64,000 nucleotides of DNA, taken from the NCBI RefSeq assembly GCF_000021685.1, contig NC_011961.1, forward strand, positions 62,001 to 126,000, read 5' to 3'. A program made the position numbers and the translations under genes. This DNA is from Thermomicrobium roseum DSM 5159. Its GTDB lineage: Bacteria > Chloroflexota > Chloroflexia > Thermomicrobiales > Thermomicrobiaceae. A model generated the notes under the pieces. The model was not told the DNA's origin and did not search any database. It saw nothing but the letters and a program-made list of their open reading frames with translations. Positions 16,978-26,189 of this stretch are shown here, piece by piece; positions within the stretch are counted from its first letter, which is position 1; the number at the start of each line of letters is the position of its first letter.

Positions 16978-17166
16978 ATCTTCCCCTCCTCTCTCAGGCT
17001 ACCCCGAAGCCTGGGTCACGACGAGCGCTTTGGCAACAGCCAATCAGCACCATCCAATCCAGCCAGCCGCGAGGGGTCGATGGATAGCGAACAGGCAGGC
17101 CATGCACGGCGGGTGAACTCGCTACCAGGTTGCCGGTGAAGCAGCCGTCGTGGAGAATTTGGCAGA

Positions 17167-18162
17167 TTGCGCATCGCTCGCCGAGGGAGGCGCGCGATCG
17201 GCAGGCAGCAGGCAGCAAGGGAAGACCGACCGATCATCGTCGTCTCGCGGCTCGAGCGGCGGTTCGGGGAGGTCATCGCCCTGGCCGGTATCGACTTCAC
17301 GGTCGCCGCGGGGGAAGTCGTCGGCCTGCTCGGGCACAACGGAGCAGGGAAGACGACGACACTCCGTTTGCTCCTGGGTCTGCTCGCGCCCCATGGGGGA
17401 ACGATCCGGGTCTTCGGCATGGAACCGGTGGTGGCCGGAGAAGCGATCCGGGCCCGCACCGGTGTGGTGGGCGAGCAGGTCGGGCTCGACGAGCGACTGA
17501 CGGCCCGCGAAATCCTGACGTTTTTCGCCGATCTTTACGATGTCCCACCAGCTGTGCAACGTCAACGGATCCCCCTCCTCCTGGAGCAGTTCGGCCTGGC
17601 TGACGTGGCCGACCGGCGCGTCGCGACGTTCAGCGCCGGCATGCGGCAACGTTTGGCTCTGGCCCGCTGCCTCCTCCACGACCCCGAACTCTTGCTCCTC
17701 GACGAGCCGACGACAGCACTGGATCCGGTGGCGGCGCACCAGGTGCGCGAGCTCATCGCGGAGCGACGCCGCGAGGGACGGACCATCCTCCTGGCGACGC
17801 ACAACCTGGACGAGGCCGAGCGATTGTGCGACCGGGTGATCATCCTGGAACGGGGTCGCGTCCTGGTGGAGGGGCCGCCGCGCGAACTCGCTGCTGCGCT
17901 GGGCGTCCCGGCACAGCTTTCCCTGGAGGTCGATCCGGAACGAGGAGCCGAAGCTCTGGCGCTCCTCGAGCGGAGTGGCGCAGCCGCTCGACTGGAGCCC
18001 GAGCCTGGCCGGCTCACCGTCGAACGTGTGACTCGGCGGCAGGTGCCGGAGCTGGTCGCGGTACTCGTCACCGGAGGAATCGCGGTGTACGGCGTGAGCT
18101 TGCGGACCCCTTCGTTGGAGGACGTCTATTTGGCCCTGCACCAAAGGGCCGAGCGGAGGTGA
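17167..18162 (+). CDS. ABC-2 type exporter ATPase
   Basis: About 331 aa from a TTG start with GGAG about 11 nt upstream; the true start is uncertain because conserved sequence begins only at IIVVSRLERRFG. Walker A is GHNGAGKTTT, with signature FSAGMRQRLALARCL, Walker B LLLLDEPTTALDP and an H-loop LATHNLDEAERL. The C-terminal extension ends SLRTPSLEDVYLALHQ, as in drug or Na+ exporters of the DrrA/NatA/CcmA-like class. It is followed 3 nt later by its permease. The exported substrate is unknown. Confidence 0.88.
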   Translation: MRIARRGRRAIGRQQAAREDRPIIVVSRLERRFGEVIALAGIDFTVAAGEVVGLLGHNGAGKTTTLRLLLGLLAPHGGTIRVFGMEPVVAGEAIRARTGVVGEQVGLDERLTAREILTFFADLYDVPPAVQRQRIPLLLEQFGLADVADRRVATFSAGMRQRLALARCLLHDPELLLLDEPTTALDPVAAHQVRELIAERRREGRTILLATHNLDEAERLCDRVIILERGRVLVEGPPRELAAALGVPAQLSLEVDPERGAEALALLERSGAAARLEPEPGRLTVERVTRRQVPELVAVLVTGGIAVYGVSLRTPSLEDVYLALHQRAERR

Positions 18163-18165
18163 CCG

Positions 18166-18978
18166 GTGCACTGGCGTCGGATTCTCGCGATCGTCCGGAA
18201 GGATCTTGCGGCCGTGCGTCGCAGCCGGACGGTGCTTTTGCCGCTCGTGCTCGTGCCACTCGTCTTCTTCGTGCTCATGCCGGTCGCGATCGGGCTCCTA
18301 GCGCGTTTCCTGCCGATCGACGAAAGCGATGCACAGGACCTGGAGCGTTTGCTCCGAGCGCTGCCAGCTGCCGAACGCGAGCGTTTCCAGGCACTGAATC
18401 CGGGACAGCAGCTGGCGGTCATTTTCTTCAGCTACCAGTTCGCGCCGCTGATCCTGATCGTTCCCCTCGCCACGACCATGGTGATCGCGGCTGACGGGAT
18501 CGCGGGGGAGCGGGAACGACGGACGCTCGAGGCGCTGCTGGTCACGCCGGTGCGCGACGAGGAGTTGTTCCTCGGCAAAGTGCTGGCGGCTGCCCTCCCG
18601 GCCAGCCTGGTCGACTGGATCGGCGCGACGATCGCGGCCCTCCTGGCGATTGCGGTCAGCGGGATCGGCCCACCGCTCCTCCCCAGCCTTTCCTGGCTCA
18701 TTCTGGCCTATCTCGGTGGGCCTGGTGTGGCCGTGTTCGGTCTGAGTATCGTCGTTCTCATCTCCTCGCGCGTACGCGGGATGCAGGAAGTCTCGCAGCT
18801 GAGCGGGCTGGTCGCGATCCCGCTCATCGGCTTGATCGTCGCGCAAGGGAGTGGACTCTTCTTGCTCGACTGGCGGCTGGCGCTAGCCGGATCTCTGGTG
18901 ATCTGGGGGATCGCAGCCTTACTCCTGCGCGTCGGTCGACGCTCGTTCCAGCGGGAGGCGCTCCTCCGTCTGGGGTGA
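18166..18978 (+). CDS. ABC-2 type exporter permease
   Basis: 270 aa from GTG, 3 nt after the ATPase stop, with GGAGG inside the preceding gene end. A first membrane helix follows IVRKDLAAVRRSRTVLLPLV. An extracytoplasmic domain then precedes about five more helices, with IAGERERRTLEALLVTPV as the conserved cytoplasmic loop of ABC-2 permeases (NatB/ABC2_membrane_3 type). The 3' end overlaps the convergent MFS gene by 60 nt, and both frames look real. No accessory membrane-fusion protein is present. Confidence 0.88.
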   Translation: MHWRRILAIVRKDLAAVRRSRTVLLPLVLVPLVFFVLMPVAIGLLARFLPIDESDAQDLERLLRALPAAERERFQALNPGQQLAVIFFSYQFAPLILIVPLATTMVIAADGIAGERERRTLEALLVTPVRDEELFLGKVLAAALPASLVDWIGATIAALLAIAVSGIGPPLLPSLSWLILAYLGGPGVAVFGLSIVVLISSRVRGMQEVSQLSGLVAIPLIGLIVAQGSGLFLLDWRLALAGSLVIWGIAALLLRVGRRSFQREALLRLG

Positions 18979-20190
18979 GCGAGCGGAACCGAGCAGCGAG
19001 CGGCAGGCAGCGGTCTCGGCCAGGCAGGCAGCGCCAGCCGAGAGCGCTCCGACCACCACGAGCGCCAGCCAGATCGGCTGGTAGCGGCCGAGGGCCGTGT
19101 AGAGGAGACCGGCCCCGAACGGCGCAGCTGCACGAGCGAGCGTGACGGGCAGGGTCATGGCCCCGGCGATCGCACCGTAGGCAGCACTGCCGAACAACTC
19201 GGCGGGGCGAGCCGCTCGCACGATCGTGATCATCCCGTTCGCCATGCCGAAGAGGACGACGAAGGCGAGTACCCCGGCCGCGCGGTGGCCAGCCACGAGC
19301 AAGAGCAGCAGTGCACCTCCCTGGACGAGGAAGACGAGCGTAGTGAGGACGCGGTCGGAGAGCCAGCGACCGAGCGGCGCGATGAGGAGCCGACCCGGGA
19401 TCTGCATGAGGCCGACCAGTCCGGTTGCGGAGGCAGCGAAGGCGGGCGTATAGCCGCGGTCGAGCAGCGAGGGGAGGAGATGCACCGTAACGGTCACGGT
19501 GACGAAGGCTGCCAGGGTGAGGGCTGCCGTGAGTGCCCAGAAGGGAAGAGTCCGCAGGGCGGCACGAGCGTTCGTCGCTGCCCGAGGTCGGGGGGAGATC
19601 GGCTCGCGTGGTGGAGCGCGGAGCAGAAGGGCGTGCGGGAGCACGGTCGTCAGCGCGAGCAGTCCAGCCAGGACGAGGAGGGCAGTGCGCCAGCCCAGGA
19701 GCGCGATGAGCCAGGTGATGAACGGGGTGAAGATGACGCTGGCCAAGGCGCCCACGAGCGTGAGCACGGTGAGCGCCTGGCGCCGGCGACGCTCGAACCA
19801 CTTCGCGATCGTCGCGAAAGCAGGCTCGTAGAGCACCAGGGCCATGACGAGGCCGAGCCCTGCCCACACAGCATAGAACGCGGCCAACTGGGTGATACGC
19901 GACCAGGCCAGGAGGAGCAGCGTCGCTGCGAGGGAGCCGAACGTCATGGGAAGGCGTGGACCTCGCTGATCGAGCCAGCGCCCGACCAGTGGCGCGACGA
20001 AGCCGGAAAGGAGCAGAGCGAGCGAGAAGGCGCCAGTCAATTGCGCACGCGACCAGCCGAACGCTTGCTCCATCGGGACGAGAAAGACCGCGAAACCATA
20101 GTAGAGAACGCCCCAGGAGACGGTCTCGGTCAGCGCGAGCGTGGCCACGATCACCCAGGCATAGCCCTTATCACGTTGGTGGCGATGCAC
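18919..20190 (-). CDS. Major facilitator superfamily transporter
   Basis: 423 aa, twelve predicted helices, GTG start preceded by GGAGGAG. The loop 2-3 signature appears as GRWLDQRGPRLPMTFG, and the cytoplasmic loop after helix 6 carries a basic Arg/Pro-rich segment. It resembles monocarboxylate/oxalate-formate-like or YbfB-type MFS carriers, opening with YAWVIVATLALTETVSWGVLYYGFAVFL. Cargo is unknown. Its last 60 nt overlap the convergent ABC-2 permease gene on the other strand, so antisense read-through could couple the two. Confidence 0.88.
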   Translation of the reverse strand: MHRHQRDKGYAWVIVATLALTETVSWGVLYYGFAVFLVPMEQAFGWSRAQLTGAFSLALLLSGFVAPLVGRWLDQRGPRLPMTFGSLAATLLLLAWSRITQLAAFYAVWAGLGLVMALVLYEPAFATIAKWFERRRRQALTVLTLVGALASVIFTPFITWLIALLGWRTALLVLAGLLALTTVLPHALLLRAPPREPISPRPRAATNARAALRTLPFWALTAALTLAAFVTVTVTVHLLPSLLDRGYTPAFAASATGLVGLMQIPGRLLIAPLGRWLSDRVLTTLVFLVQGGALLLLLVAGHRAAGVLAFVVLFGMANGMITIVRAARPAELFGSAAYGAIAGAMTLPVTLARAAAPFGAGLLYTALGRYQPIWLALVVVGALSAGAACLAETAACRSLLGSARSPQTEERLPLERASTDAQE

Positions 20191-20373
20191 TGTGCTTTCT
20201 CCTCCGATCGCCGCTCCACGAACGCAGTGCTGAGAGACCAGACTCGAGGTCGTGCGAAGGCGCTGGTTCGAGCGAGAGGGACAACGGGTCGGACACCGGT
20301 CTCTCCTGGTGCGTCGCGCCGATTTCCCTGGCGGACGAGCGCCCGAGCACAGCTGGCGCGGACCAGCCGATGC

Positions 20374-20814
20374 TCACCTTGGCTCGCGGTCGGTCGCTCC
20401 GACAGCACGCTGCACCAACTCGCGCACGCGAGCCTCTTCGGCCGGACCGAGTTCGGTGATCGCGAACGCGACCGGCCACCAGGTGCCCTCGTCGAGCTGG
20501 GCTTTATCGGTGAAACCGAAGGTGAGATAGCGTTCGCCGAACGTCTGCGGACTGCGGAAGAAGCAGACGACAGCTTTCTCCAGCGCGTACGCGGGGAGAC
20601 CGTACCAGAGTCGCGGCGTGAGTTGTGGTGCAGTGCTGCGGATCACGAAGTCGAGGCGCTCAGCGATGGAGCGCCACGGTTCGGGCATCGCGGTGATGGC
20701 GGCACGGACGGCTTCTTCACCGTCCACCGCACCGCTCCGTCGCATGGTGCGCCGCTGCTTGCGGCGATCAGGCTGCCTTGCGTCTGCCGGGCCATTCATC
20801 TGCTCATCGCTCAT
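20374..20814 (-). CDS. DUF1801 (YdhG-like) domain protein
   Basis: 146 aa with a basic, disordered N-terminus (RRKQRRTMRR) and then a DUF1801-like fold: IRSTAPQLTPRLWYGLPAYA, VVCFFRSPQTFGERYLTFGF and LDEGTWWPVAFAITEL. Small cytoplasmic proteins of this type are common and uncharacterised. Start at ATG after GAGGAGGG. The 183 nt between it and the MFS gene start contains nothing I recognise. Confidence 0.8.
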   Translation of the reverse strand: MSDEQMNGPADARQPDRRKQRRTMRRSGAVDGEEAVRAAITAMPEPWRSIAERLDFVIRSTAPQLTPRLWYGLPAYALEKAVVCFFRSPQTFGERYLTFGFTDKAQLDEGTWWPVAFAITELGPAEEARVRELVQRAVGATDREPR

Positions 20815-21334
20815 CGTGCCCTCCTCGGACAGGCCATCAGCTCTTGAGCAGCGTAGCAGGGAAGGCGGGTCGGCACCAGGCGAGTCGACAGCGGAAGCAG
20901 GAACGGTGTCACCGAGAACTGCTCGGCCCTCCCGAGATCAGGAGTCCACAAGGGTGGACGGCACTCGCGACGTGGTGGAATGGTACGACGCCCGGTCCAG
21001 CAGGCGTGGAACAGGCTCGACGACAGCAGCTGGCTTCGTCCGACCAGTTCTGGCGGCCACGACAGGCGCTCACCGGGATGCCGCGACGGAGCGACGTCGA
21101 GACGACCAACTCACCGAGCGCGCAGGAGGGAAACTCGCCGTTACTCGGATCGAGCGGCCGCTCTGCGCCGTTCTGAGCCGGGCGATAACAGGGTAAGCAG
21201 TGCGCGCTCACCCGGTCGCGACCGGGAGCGTGGTGACCGTCTGACGAGCGCCGGAGGAAGCATGAAGCCGATACGCTCGGCTCGGCCACCACGCGCCTAC
21301 CCTGCGTCTGGCTCGCCGCCTGTTCGAGGGAGGG
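20815..21334. other. Non-coding gap, no gene seen
   Basis: About 520 nt of GC-rich sequence between the DUF1801 start and the acyl-CoA ligase promoter. No open frame has both a ribosome site and family resemblance, and no tRNA-like or riboswitch-like fold was recognised. Confidence 0.5.
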
Positions 21335-21363
21335 TTGACGGGCTCGGTCGCGGGAGCTATTTT
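21335..21363 (+). promoter_or_regulatory. Candidate sigma-70 promoter of the beta-oxidation cluster
   Basis: TTGACG (21335-21340), 17-nt spacer, TATTTT (21358-21363), in a locally AT-rich patch. It lies about 130 nt before the acyl-CoA ligase ATG and drives three plus-strand genes. Confidence 0.6.
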
Positions 21364-21490
21364 ATGCATGAACAAAAGCACTCGCAGTGCTGCCTGCGCG
21401 GAGTTCCCGGAGCGAGTCGATCACTCCTTCCGAGAGGGGTTCGCCGGAGAGGAGCACTGGTACACGGATCGGGCAGGAGGGAAGCGCGGC

Positions 21491-23086
21491 ATGAATCTGG
21501 ACACGCTCACCATTCGACACGTGCTCGTGCGCACGCATCGGTACTTTCCGCGCTCCGAAGTCGTGGAGCGAGTCGGAGAGGGACAGGTTCGGCGGTTCTG
21601 CTATGCGGAGTTGGCCGAGGAGGCGATCCGATTCGCCAACGGGCTCAGGAGCCTGGGAGTCCGAGAAGGTGACCGGGTTGCCACCCTGTTATGGAACACC
21701 TGGCCGCACCTCGTCGCCTACCTAGCGATTCCGAACATCGGCGCGGTGATCCACACGTTGAACTTGCGTCTGCACCCGAACGACCTCGCCTACATCGCTC
21801 ACCATGCCGAGGACAAAGTTCTGATCGTCGAGGACTCGCTGGTTCCGCTCTACGAGCAGTTCCGTGATCACGCTCCCTTCCAGCAGGTCATCGTCGTCGG
21901 CGACGCAACCAAGGTACCGGGGGCACTCTCCTATGCGGAGCTGATCCAGCAACACGAACCAGACGAACGAGCGCTGGTGGATGTGCATTGGAACACGCCG
22001 GCTTTCCTTCTTTATACATCGGGGACGACGGGGAAGCCGAAGGGTGTGCTGTACGTGCATGCGCAGCTCGCACTGGCAGCGCTGGCTTTGACCTCGACGA
22101 TCACCTACTACGTGAGCAAGGAGGACTCCATCGTTCTCTCGGTCCCGATGTTCCATGTGGCGAGTTGGGCGCTCCCCTACGCCGGACTGATCGTCGGGGC
22201 CAAGCTGGTGCTGCCTGGCCCGCACCCGCAACCGGCTGACCTCCTGAACTTGCTCTCCGACGAGCAGGGGACCTTCGTGGCCGGCGTCCCGACCGTTTGG
22301 CACGATGCGGCGAACCTCGTCGAGAACTATCCGGGGCGATGGACGTTCTCGCCAAAGCTCCGGCTGATCCTGGGTGGGAGCGCGGCACCGGAAGCGTTGA
22401 TTCGCCGCTGGGAGTCGTTCGGTGTGACGGTGATCCACGGCTGGGGGATGAGCGAGGTCCTGCTCGGTCTCCAGTCGCACGTCAAGCTGGCCGACTTTCC
22501 GCCGGAAAAGCGGTACGAATTGCTGCTCAAGCAGGGGATGCCCTCTCCGTTCGTCGAAGCCAAAGTGCTGACCTTCGATGGCGCGGAAGCCCCGTGGGAC
22601 GGGCAGACGATGGGTGAACTCCTGGTGCGCGGCGCCTGGATCGCCGACTCCTACTATCGGGGCGAGAGCCCGGACTCTTTCGTCGATGGCTGGCTCCGCA
22701 CCGGGGATGTCGCCGTGATCGACCAGGAAGGGTATGTCAAGCTGGTCGACCGTTTGAAGGACGTCATCAAATCGGGTGGGGAGTGGATCAGCACGATCGA
22801 GCTGGAAAACGCTCTGATGAGTCATCCGGCGGTGGAGGAAGCAGCCGTGATCGGCGTGCCGCACGAGCGCTGGCAGGAGCGACCGATCGGGGTCGTCGTC
22901 TTGCGCAGGGGGCAGTCTACCACCGAGGAAGAACTCAAAGAATACTTGCGCCAGCGGTTCGTCCGTTGGTGGGTGCCGGACGCGATCGTCTTCGTCGACG
23001 AGTTGCCGAAGACATCCACCGGCAAACTGGCGAAGGCGACGCTCCGCGAGCGGTTCCGTGACTGGAAGTGGGAGGAGCGCGCGTGA
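21491..23086 (+). CDS. Fatty-acyl-CoA synthetase (AMP-forming, medium-chain AlkK-like)
   Basis: 531 aa, starting at the ATG of MNLDTLTIRHV after GGAGGG. AMP-binding motifs are complete: LLYTSGTTGKPKGV near residue 175, HGWGMSEVL near 320, GWLRTGDVAVID near 400 and the C-terminal catalytic lysine in TSTGKLAKATLRERF. It activates a carboxylic acid to its acyl-adenylate and then acyl-CoA. The next gene, a hydroxyacyl-CoA dehydrogenase, starts within its stop codon (GTGA), so activation and beta-oxidation are co-expressed. Chain length preference is inferred from overall similarity to AlkK-type ligases. Confidence 0.9.
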   Translation: MNLDTLTIRHVLVRTHRYFPRSEVVERVGEGQVRRFCYAELAEEAIRFANGLRSLGVREGDRVATLLWNTWPHLVAYLAIPNIGAVIHTLNLRLHPNDLAYIAHHAEDKVLIVEDSLVPLYEQFRDHAPFQQVIVVGDATKVPGALSYAELIQQHEPDERALVDVHWNTPAFLLYTSGTTGKPKGVLYVHAQLALAALALTSTITYYVSKEDSIVLSVPMFHVASWALPYAGLIVGAKLVLPGPHPQPADLLNLLSDEQGTFVAGVPTVWHDAANLVENYPGRWTFSPKLRLILGGSAAPEALIRRWESFGVTVIHGWGMSEVLLGLQSHVKLADFPPEKRYELLLKQGMPSPFVEAKVLTFDGAEAPWDGQTMGELLVRGAWIADSYYRGESPDSFVDGWLRTGDVAVIDQEGYVKLVDRLKDVIKSGGEWISTIELENALMSHPAVEEAAVIGVPHERWQERPIGVVVLRRGQSTTEEELKEYLRQRFVRWWVPDAIVFVDELPKTSTGKLAKATLRERFRDWKWEERA

Positions 23087-25296
23087 TCGAGAAGGTCGGG
23101 GTCCTGGGCGCCGGATCGATGGGCGCAGCAGTGGCTGCCCTCGCTGCCTCGGCGGGGCTGGAGGTCATCTTGCTGGACGTGAAGGGGGAAGGCGATCCCG
23201 CCGGGCCAGCTCGCCGCGGGCTGGAACGAGCGGTCAAGCAGCGGGCATTCCTCGATCCGAGCGCGGCCGGCCGGGTTCAGGTCGGCAACGTCGAGGACGA
23301 TCTCCCGTTGCTCGCTGGCTGCGATTGGGTACTGGAAGCGATCATCGAGGAGCGGGAGGCGAAGCGCACGCTGTTCCAGCGCCTCGCTGCCATCCTGCCT
23401 CCCCAGACGATCGTCACGACCAACACCTCGACCTTCACGCTGCACGCGTTACTACCGGACGAACTCGGCGCCTGGCGAGATCGGTTCTTCGTCACCCATT
23501 TCTTCAATCCACCGCGTGCACTGCTCCTCTGCGAGGTGACAGCCTTCCCAGAGGGAGAAGGGGAACGCTTTTTCGGCTTCGTCCGTTTCCTGGAGCAACG
23601 CTTGGGACGACGCGCCCTCCTCGTCCGCGATACCCCGGGCTTCGTCGCCAACCGCTTCGGGATCTACGCCTTGGCACACGCCGTGCGGCTGACCACCGAA
23701 CTCGGGCTCACGCCGGAGGAGGTGGATGCCTTGACCGGCCCGCTGCTCGGTCGGCCACGTTCCGCCACTTTCCGGACGATCGACCTTACCGGTGTGGACA
23801 TCCTGGTCCTGGGGACGCGGAGCTTGCAGGAATCGACCGGTGACGACTACGCGGTACCCGACTGGATCCTCGAGCTCTATCAGGCCAAGCGGTTGGGCGA
23901 CAAGACGGGTGGGGGTATCTACCGCCGCGAGGGAGAGCAGCAGCTGACCTACGATCCCCTGCAGCACGGCGATCGCCCCTTCCGCCCGGCAGCGATTCCC
24001 GGGCTCGACGACCTCCTGCGCCAGCCGTTTCCGGAGCGCTTGGTGGGCGCGCTGGACTTGCCTTCGCCATACGGGGACTACGTGCGGCACCTTCTCGGGC
24101 GCACCTTCGGGTACGTGCTCGCGCGCACGCGCGATGCGGCGCGCGACATCGCCAGTGTCGACCGGGCACTCGAGTGGGGTTTCGGCTGGGCGGCCGGACC
24201 GTATGCGCAGATGCAGTTTCTCGGACTCGAGCGCGTCCGGGAGCTCCTGCAGGACGCTGGTGTACCAGTGTCAGATCTCCTCGCGCTCGCCGAGGAGCGA
24301 GGCGGATTCTTCCGCGATGGCCGGGTGTTGGATCCCGCCAGTGGCGAACTCATCCCGGAGGAGCAGCTTCCCTCGACGCGCCGGACACGCCAGATCCGGC
24401 TGCGGGAAGCACTCGACCGCCAGGGAACACACGACCTCGGCGATGGGATACTGGCCGTACGGGTACGCTCGCTGGAGGCACTACCCGAACTCGTCGCGGG
24501 CACGCTGGCGCACGGGCCCAGCGCGCTGGTACTGGTGCCGGCCTTCGCGGGCCTGGGCTATCCGTACGAGGATCTCCTGGAGTTGGCCGAGCGAGGCGAG
24601 TGGGAGACGATCGAGCAGCGACTGGTGACCCTGCAGGAGGCACTGAGGGCCGTGGCACGCCTGCCGGTGCCGGTGGTGACAGCACTCGACGGGGAAGGGC
24701 GCGGGGCCGCAACGACGCTGGCGCTCTGGAGCGACGCGACCGTAGCCTTTCTCACAACGCCGCTGGGATTCCCGGGCGCGACCGTTGGACTGCTCCCGCT
24801 CGGCGCGCTGACGGCGTTGCGCGTGCGGGCTGAAGCACGAGAGTACGGGCTGCAGGCACCGCTGCGTGCCGAATTCGGGGTAGTGAGTGCGCTCACCGCC
24901 TTCCTGGCATCCGAGCGAGTAGAGTCGGCGCAGCGAGCGGGGATCTCCGGGCTACTCGGTGACCGCTGGCTGGCGACGATGGATCGCGACGGCTTGCTCG
25001 ACGCAGCCGCGGGACTGGCTCGCGCTCTAGCACGGAGCGTGCCCAGGCGCCCGCTGGGGGACGCCGTCGAGCTGGGCACAGCCGGAGAGCAGGTGACGGC
25101 CGGGCTGCGGCTCGCCGAGCTGGAGCCGGCTACGCGGCAGGTGGTGGAAGCGCTGGTGCGGGCAGTGCGCCGATCGGGCAATGTGGACGATCTCCTCGCG
25201 GCAGAGCGAGCCGTGCTGCGCGAACTCCTGCGGGACGGGGAGTACCGGCAGCGCGCACGCGCGACTCTGCAGGCACTGGCAGCAGCGCGGCGGTGA
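23083..25296 (+). CDS. 3-hydroxyacyl-CoA dehydrogenase / degenerate enoyl-CoA hydratase fusion (FadN-like)
   Basis: 737 aa from a GTG overlapping the ligase TGA. The N-terminal NAD domain starts GVLGAGSMGAAVA, and the catalytic His lies in FVTHFFNPPR. The 3HCDH C-terminal domain includes DTPGFVANRFGIYALAHAV, and a second 3HCDH-like repeat follows around residues 325-415. The last third (about 470-640) has a crotonase outline (VVTALDGEGRGAATTLALWS, LGFPGATVGLLPLG), but the oxyanion Gly-rich segment and the catalytic Glu residues are not conserved. Hydratase activity may therefore be supplied by the next gene. The domain order equals Bacillus FadN. Confidence 0.88.
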   Translation: MIEKVGVLGAGSMGAAVAALAASAGLEVILLDVKGEGDPAGPARRGLERAVKQRAFLDPSAAGRVQVGNVEDDLPLLAGCDWVLEAIIEEREAKRTLFQRLAAILPPQTIVTTNTSTFTLHALLPDELGAWRDRFFVTHFFNPPRALLLCEVTAFPEGEGERFFGFVRFLEQRLGRRALLVRDTPGFVANRFGIYALAHAVRLTTELGLTPEEVDALTGPLLGRPRSATFRTIDLTGVDILVLGTRSLQESTGDDYAVPDWILELYQAKRLGDKTGGGIYRREGEQQLTYDPLQHGDRPFRPAAIPGLDDLLRQPFPERLVGALDLPSPYGDYVRHLLGRTFGYVLARTRDAARDIASVDRALEWGFGWAAGPYAQMQFLGLERVRELLQDAGVPVSDLLALAEERGGFFRDGRVLDPASGELIPEEQLPSTRRTRQIRLREALDRQGTHDLGDGILAVRVRSLEALPELVAGTLAHGPSALVLVPAFAGLGYPYEDLLELAERGEWETIEQRLVTLQEALRAVARLPVPVVTALDGEGRGAATTLALWSDATVAFLTTPLGFPGATVGLLPLGALTALRVRAEAREYGLQAPLRAEFGVVSALTAFLASERVESAQRAGISGLLGDRWLATMDRDGLLDAAAGLARALARSVPRRPLGDAVELGTAGEQVTAGLRLAELEPATRQVVEALVRAVRRSGNVDDLLAAERAVLRELLRDGEYRQRARATLQALAAARR

Positions 25297-25322
25297 GGTG
25301 ACGGGGAAAAGGGGAAAACAGT

Positions 25323-26093
25323 ATGACGCGGATCCTGCGGGAACGACGAGACGGGGTACTCCTGCTCCGACTGAACCGGCCGGACAAGCTCAACGCGATC
25401 GACGCCGCGATGCTCGGCGAGCTGTGCGCTGCACTGGAGGAAGCGCGAGTCGACGACACGGTACGCGTGGTCGTCCTGACTGGTAACGAGCGGGCATTCT
25501 CGGCGGGTGCCGATATCGACGGCTTCGCTGGTGTGACGGTCGAGGAGCTGGCGACGAGCCGCTCTGACCTTCCGCAGTGGGACACCATCCGGCGCTTTCC
25601 CAAGCCCCTGATCGCGGCTGTTTCCGGTTATGTGTTCGGGGGAGGGCTCGAGCTCGCACTCGCCTGCGACATCATTGTGGCGGCGCAGGGGGCGCGGTTC
25701 GCAGCGCCGGAAATCAAGATCGGGCTCATTCCAGGGGCTGGAGGGACGCAACTCTTGGCCCGTCGCTTCGGCAAGTACCGAGCGATGGAACTGGTGCTGA
25801 CCGGCCGAGAGTTTTCGGCGGAGGAGGCCGAACGCTGGGGTCTGGTCAACCTGATCGTCCCAGCGGAAGAGTATCTGGAGCGAGCACTCGAACTGGCGCA
25901 GCAGATCGCGCAGTACCCGCCGGCAGCGGTGCGGGCGGCGAAAGCGGCGATCGTGACTGGGCTCGAGATGCCGCTGGATGCGGCGCTGCGCTTCGAACGC
26001 GAACTCTTCTTGCGGATCTTCGCGACACCAGAGGCGCAGGAAGCGATCCAGCGTTTCCTGGAGCGCCGGCGGGCCAAGCAGCGAGCTGAGTGA
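25323..26093 (+). CDS. Enoyl-CoA hydratase
   Basis: 256 aa crotonase. Both catalytic glutamates are in place: Glu110 in GGGLELALACD and Glu130 in APEIKIGLIPGAGGTQ, exactly 20 residues apart as in mitochondrial enoyl-CoA hydratase. The CoA-binding segment FSAGADIDGF is normal. It hydrates trans-2-enoyl-CoA and would complement the degenerate crotonase domain of the preceding FadN-like protein, 26 nt upstream. A rho-independent-looking hairpin closes the cluster 34 nt after the stop. Confidence 0.92.
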   Translation: MTRILRERRDGVLLLRLNRPDKLNAIDAAMLGELCAALEEARVDDTVRVVVLTGNERAFSAGADIDGFAGVTVEELATSRSDLPQWDTIRRFPKPLIAAVSGYVFGGGLELALACDIIVAAQGARFAAPEIKIGLIPGAGGTQLLARRFGKYRAMELVLTGREFSAEEAERWGLVNLIVPAEEYLERALELAQQIAQYPPAAVRAAKAAIVTGLEMPLDAALRFERELFLRIFATPEAQEAIQRFLERRRAKQRAE

Positions 26094-26126
26094 ATACCAT
26101 CCTGCGCCGGGAAGGGAAGGGGACGC

Positions 26127-26163
26127 AGGCCGGCTGGGGAGAACGACCCAGCCGGCCTCGTTT
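26127..26163 (+). terminator. Intrinsic terminator of the beta-oxidation cluster
   Basis: A perfect 12-bp stem (AGGCCGGCTGGG pairing with CCCAGCCGGCCT) with an 8-nt loop is followed by CGTTT. It lies between convergent genes, so it may act in both directions, though the T-run is short. Confidence 0.8.
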
Positions 26164-26189
26164 GACATACAGGAGGCGGACGGCGAGTG

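Noticed and set aside
16978..17166. Vitamin riboswitch upstream of the ECF S component
   Set aside because: Searched for TPP, cobalamin and preQ1 core motifs on the minus strand and found none.
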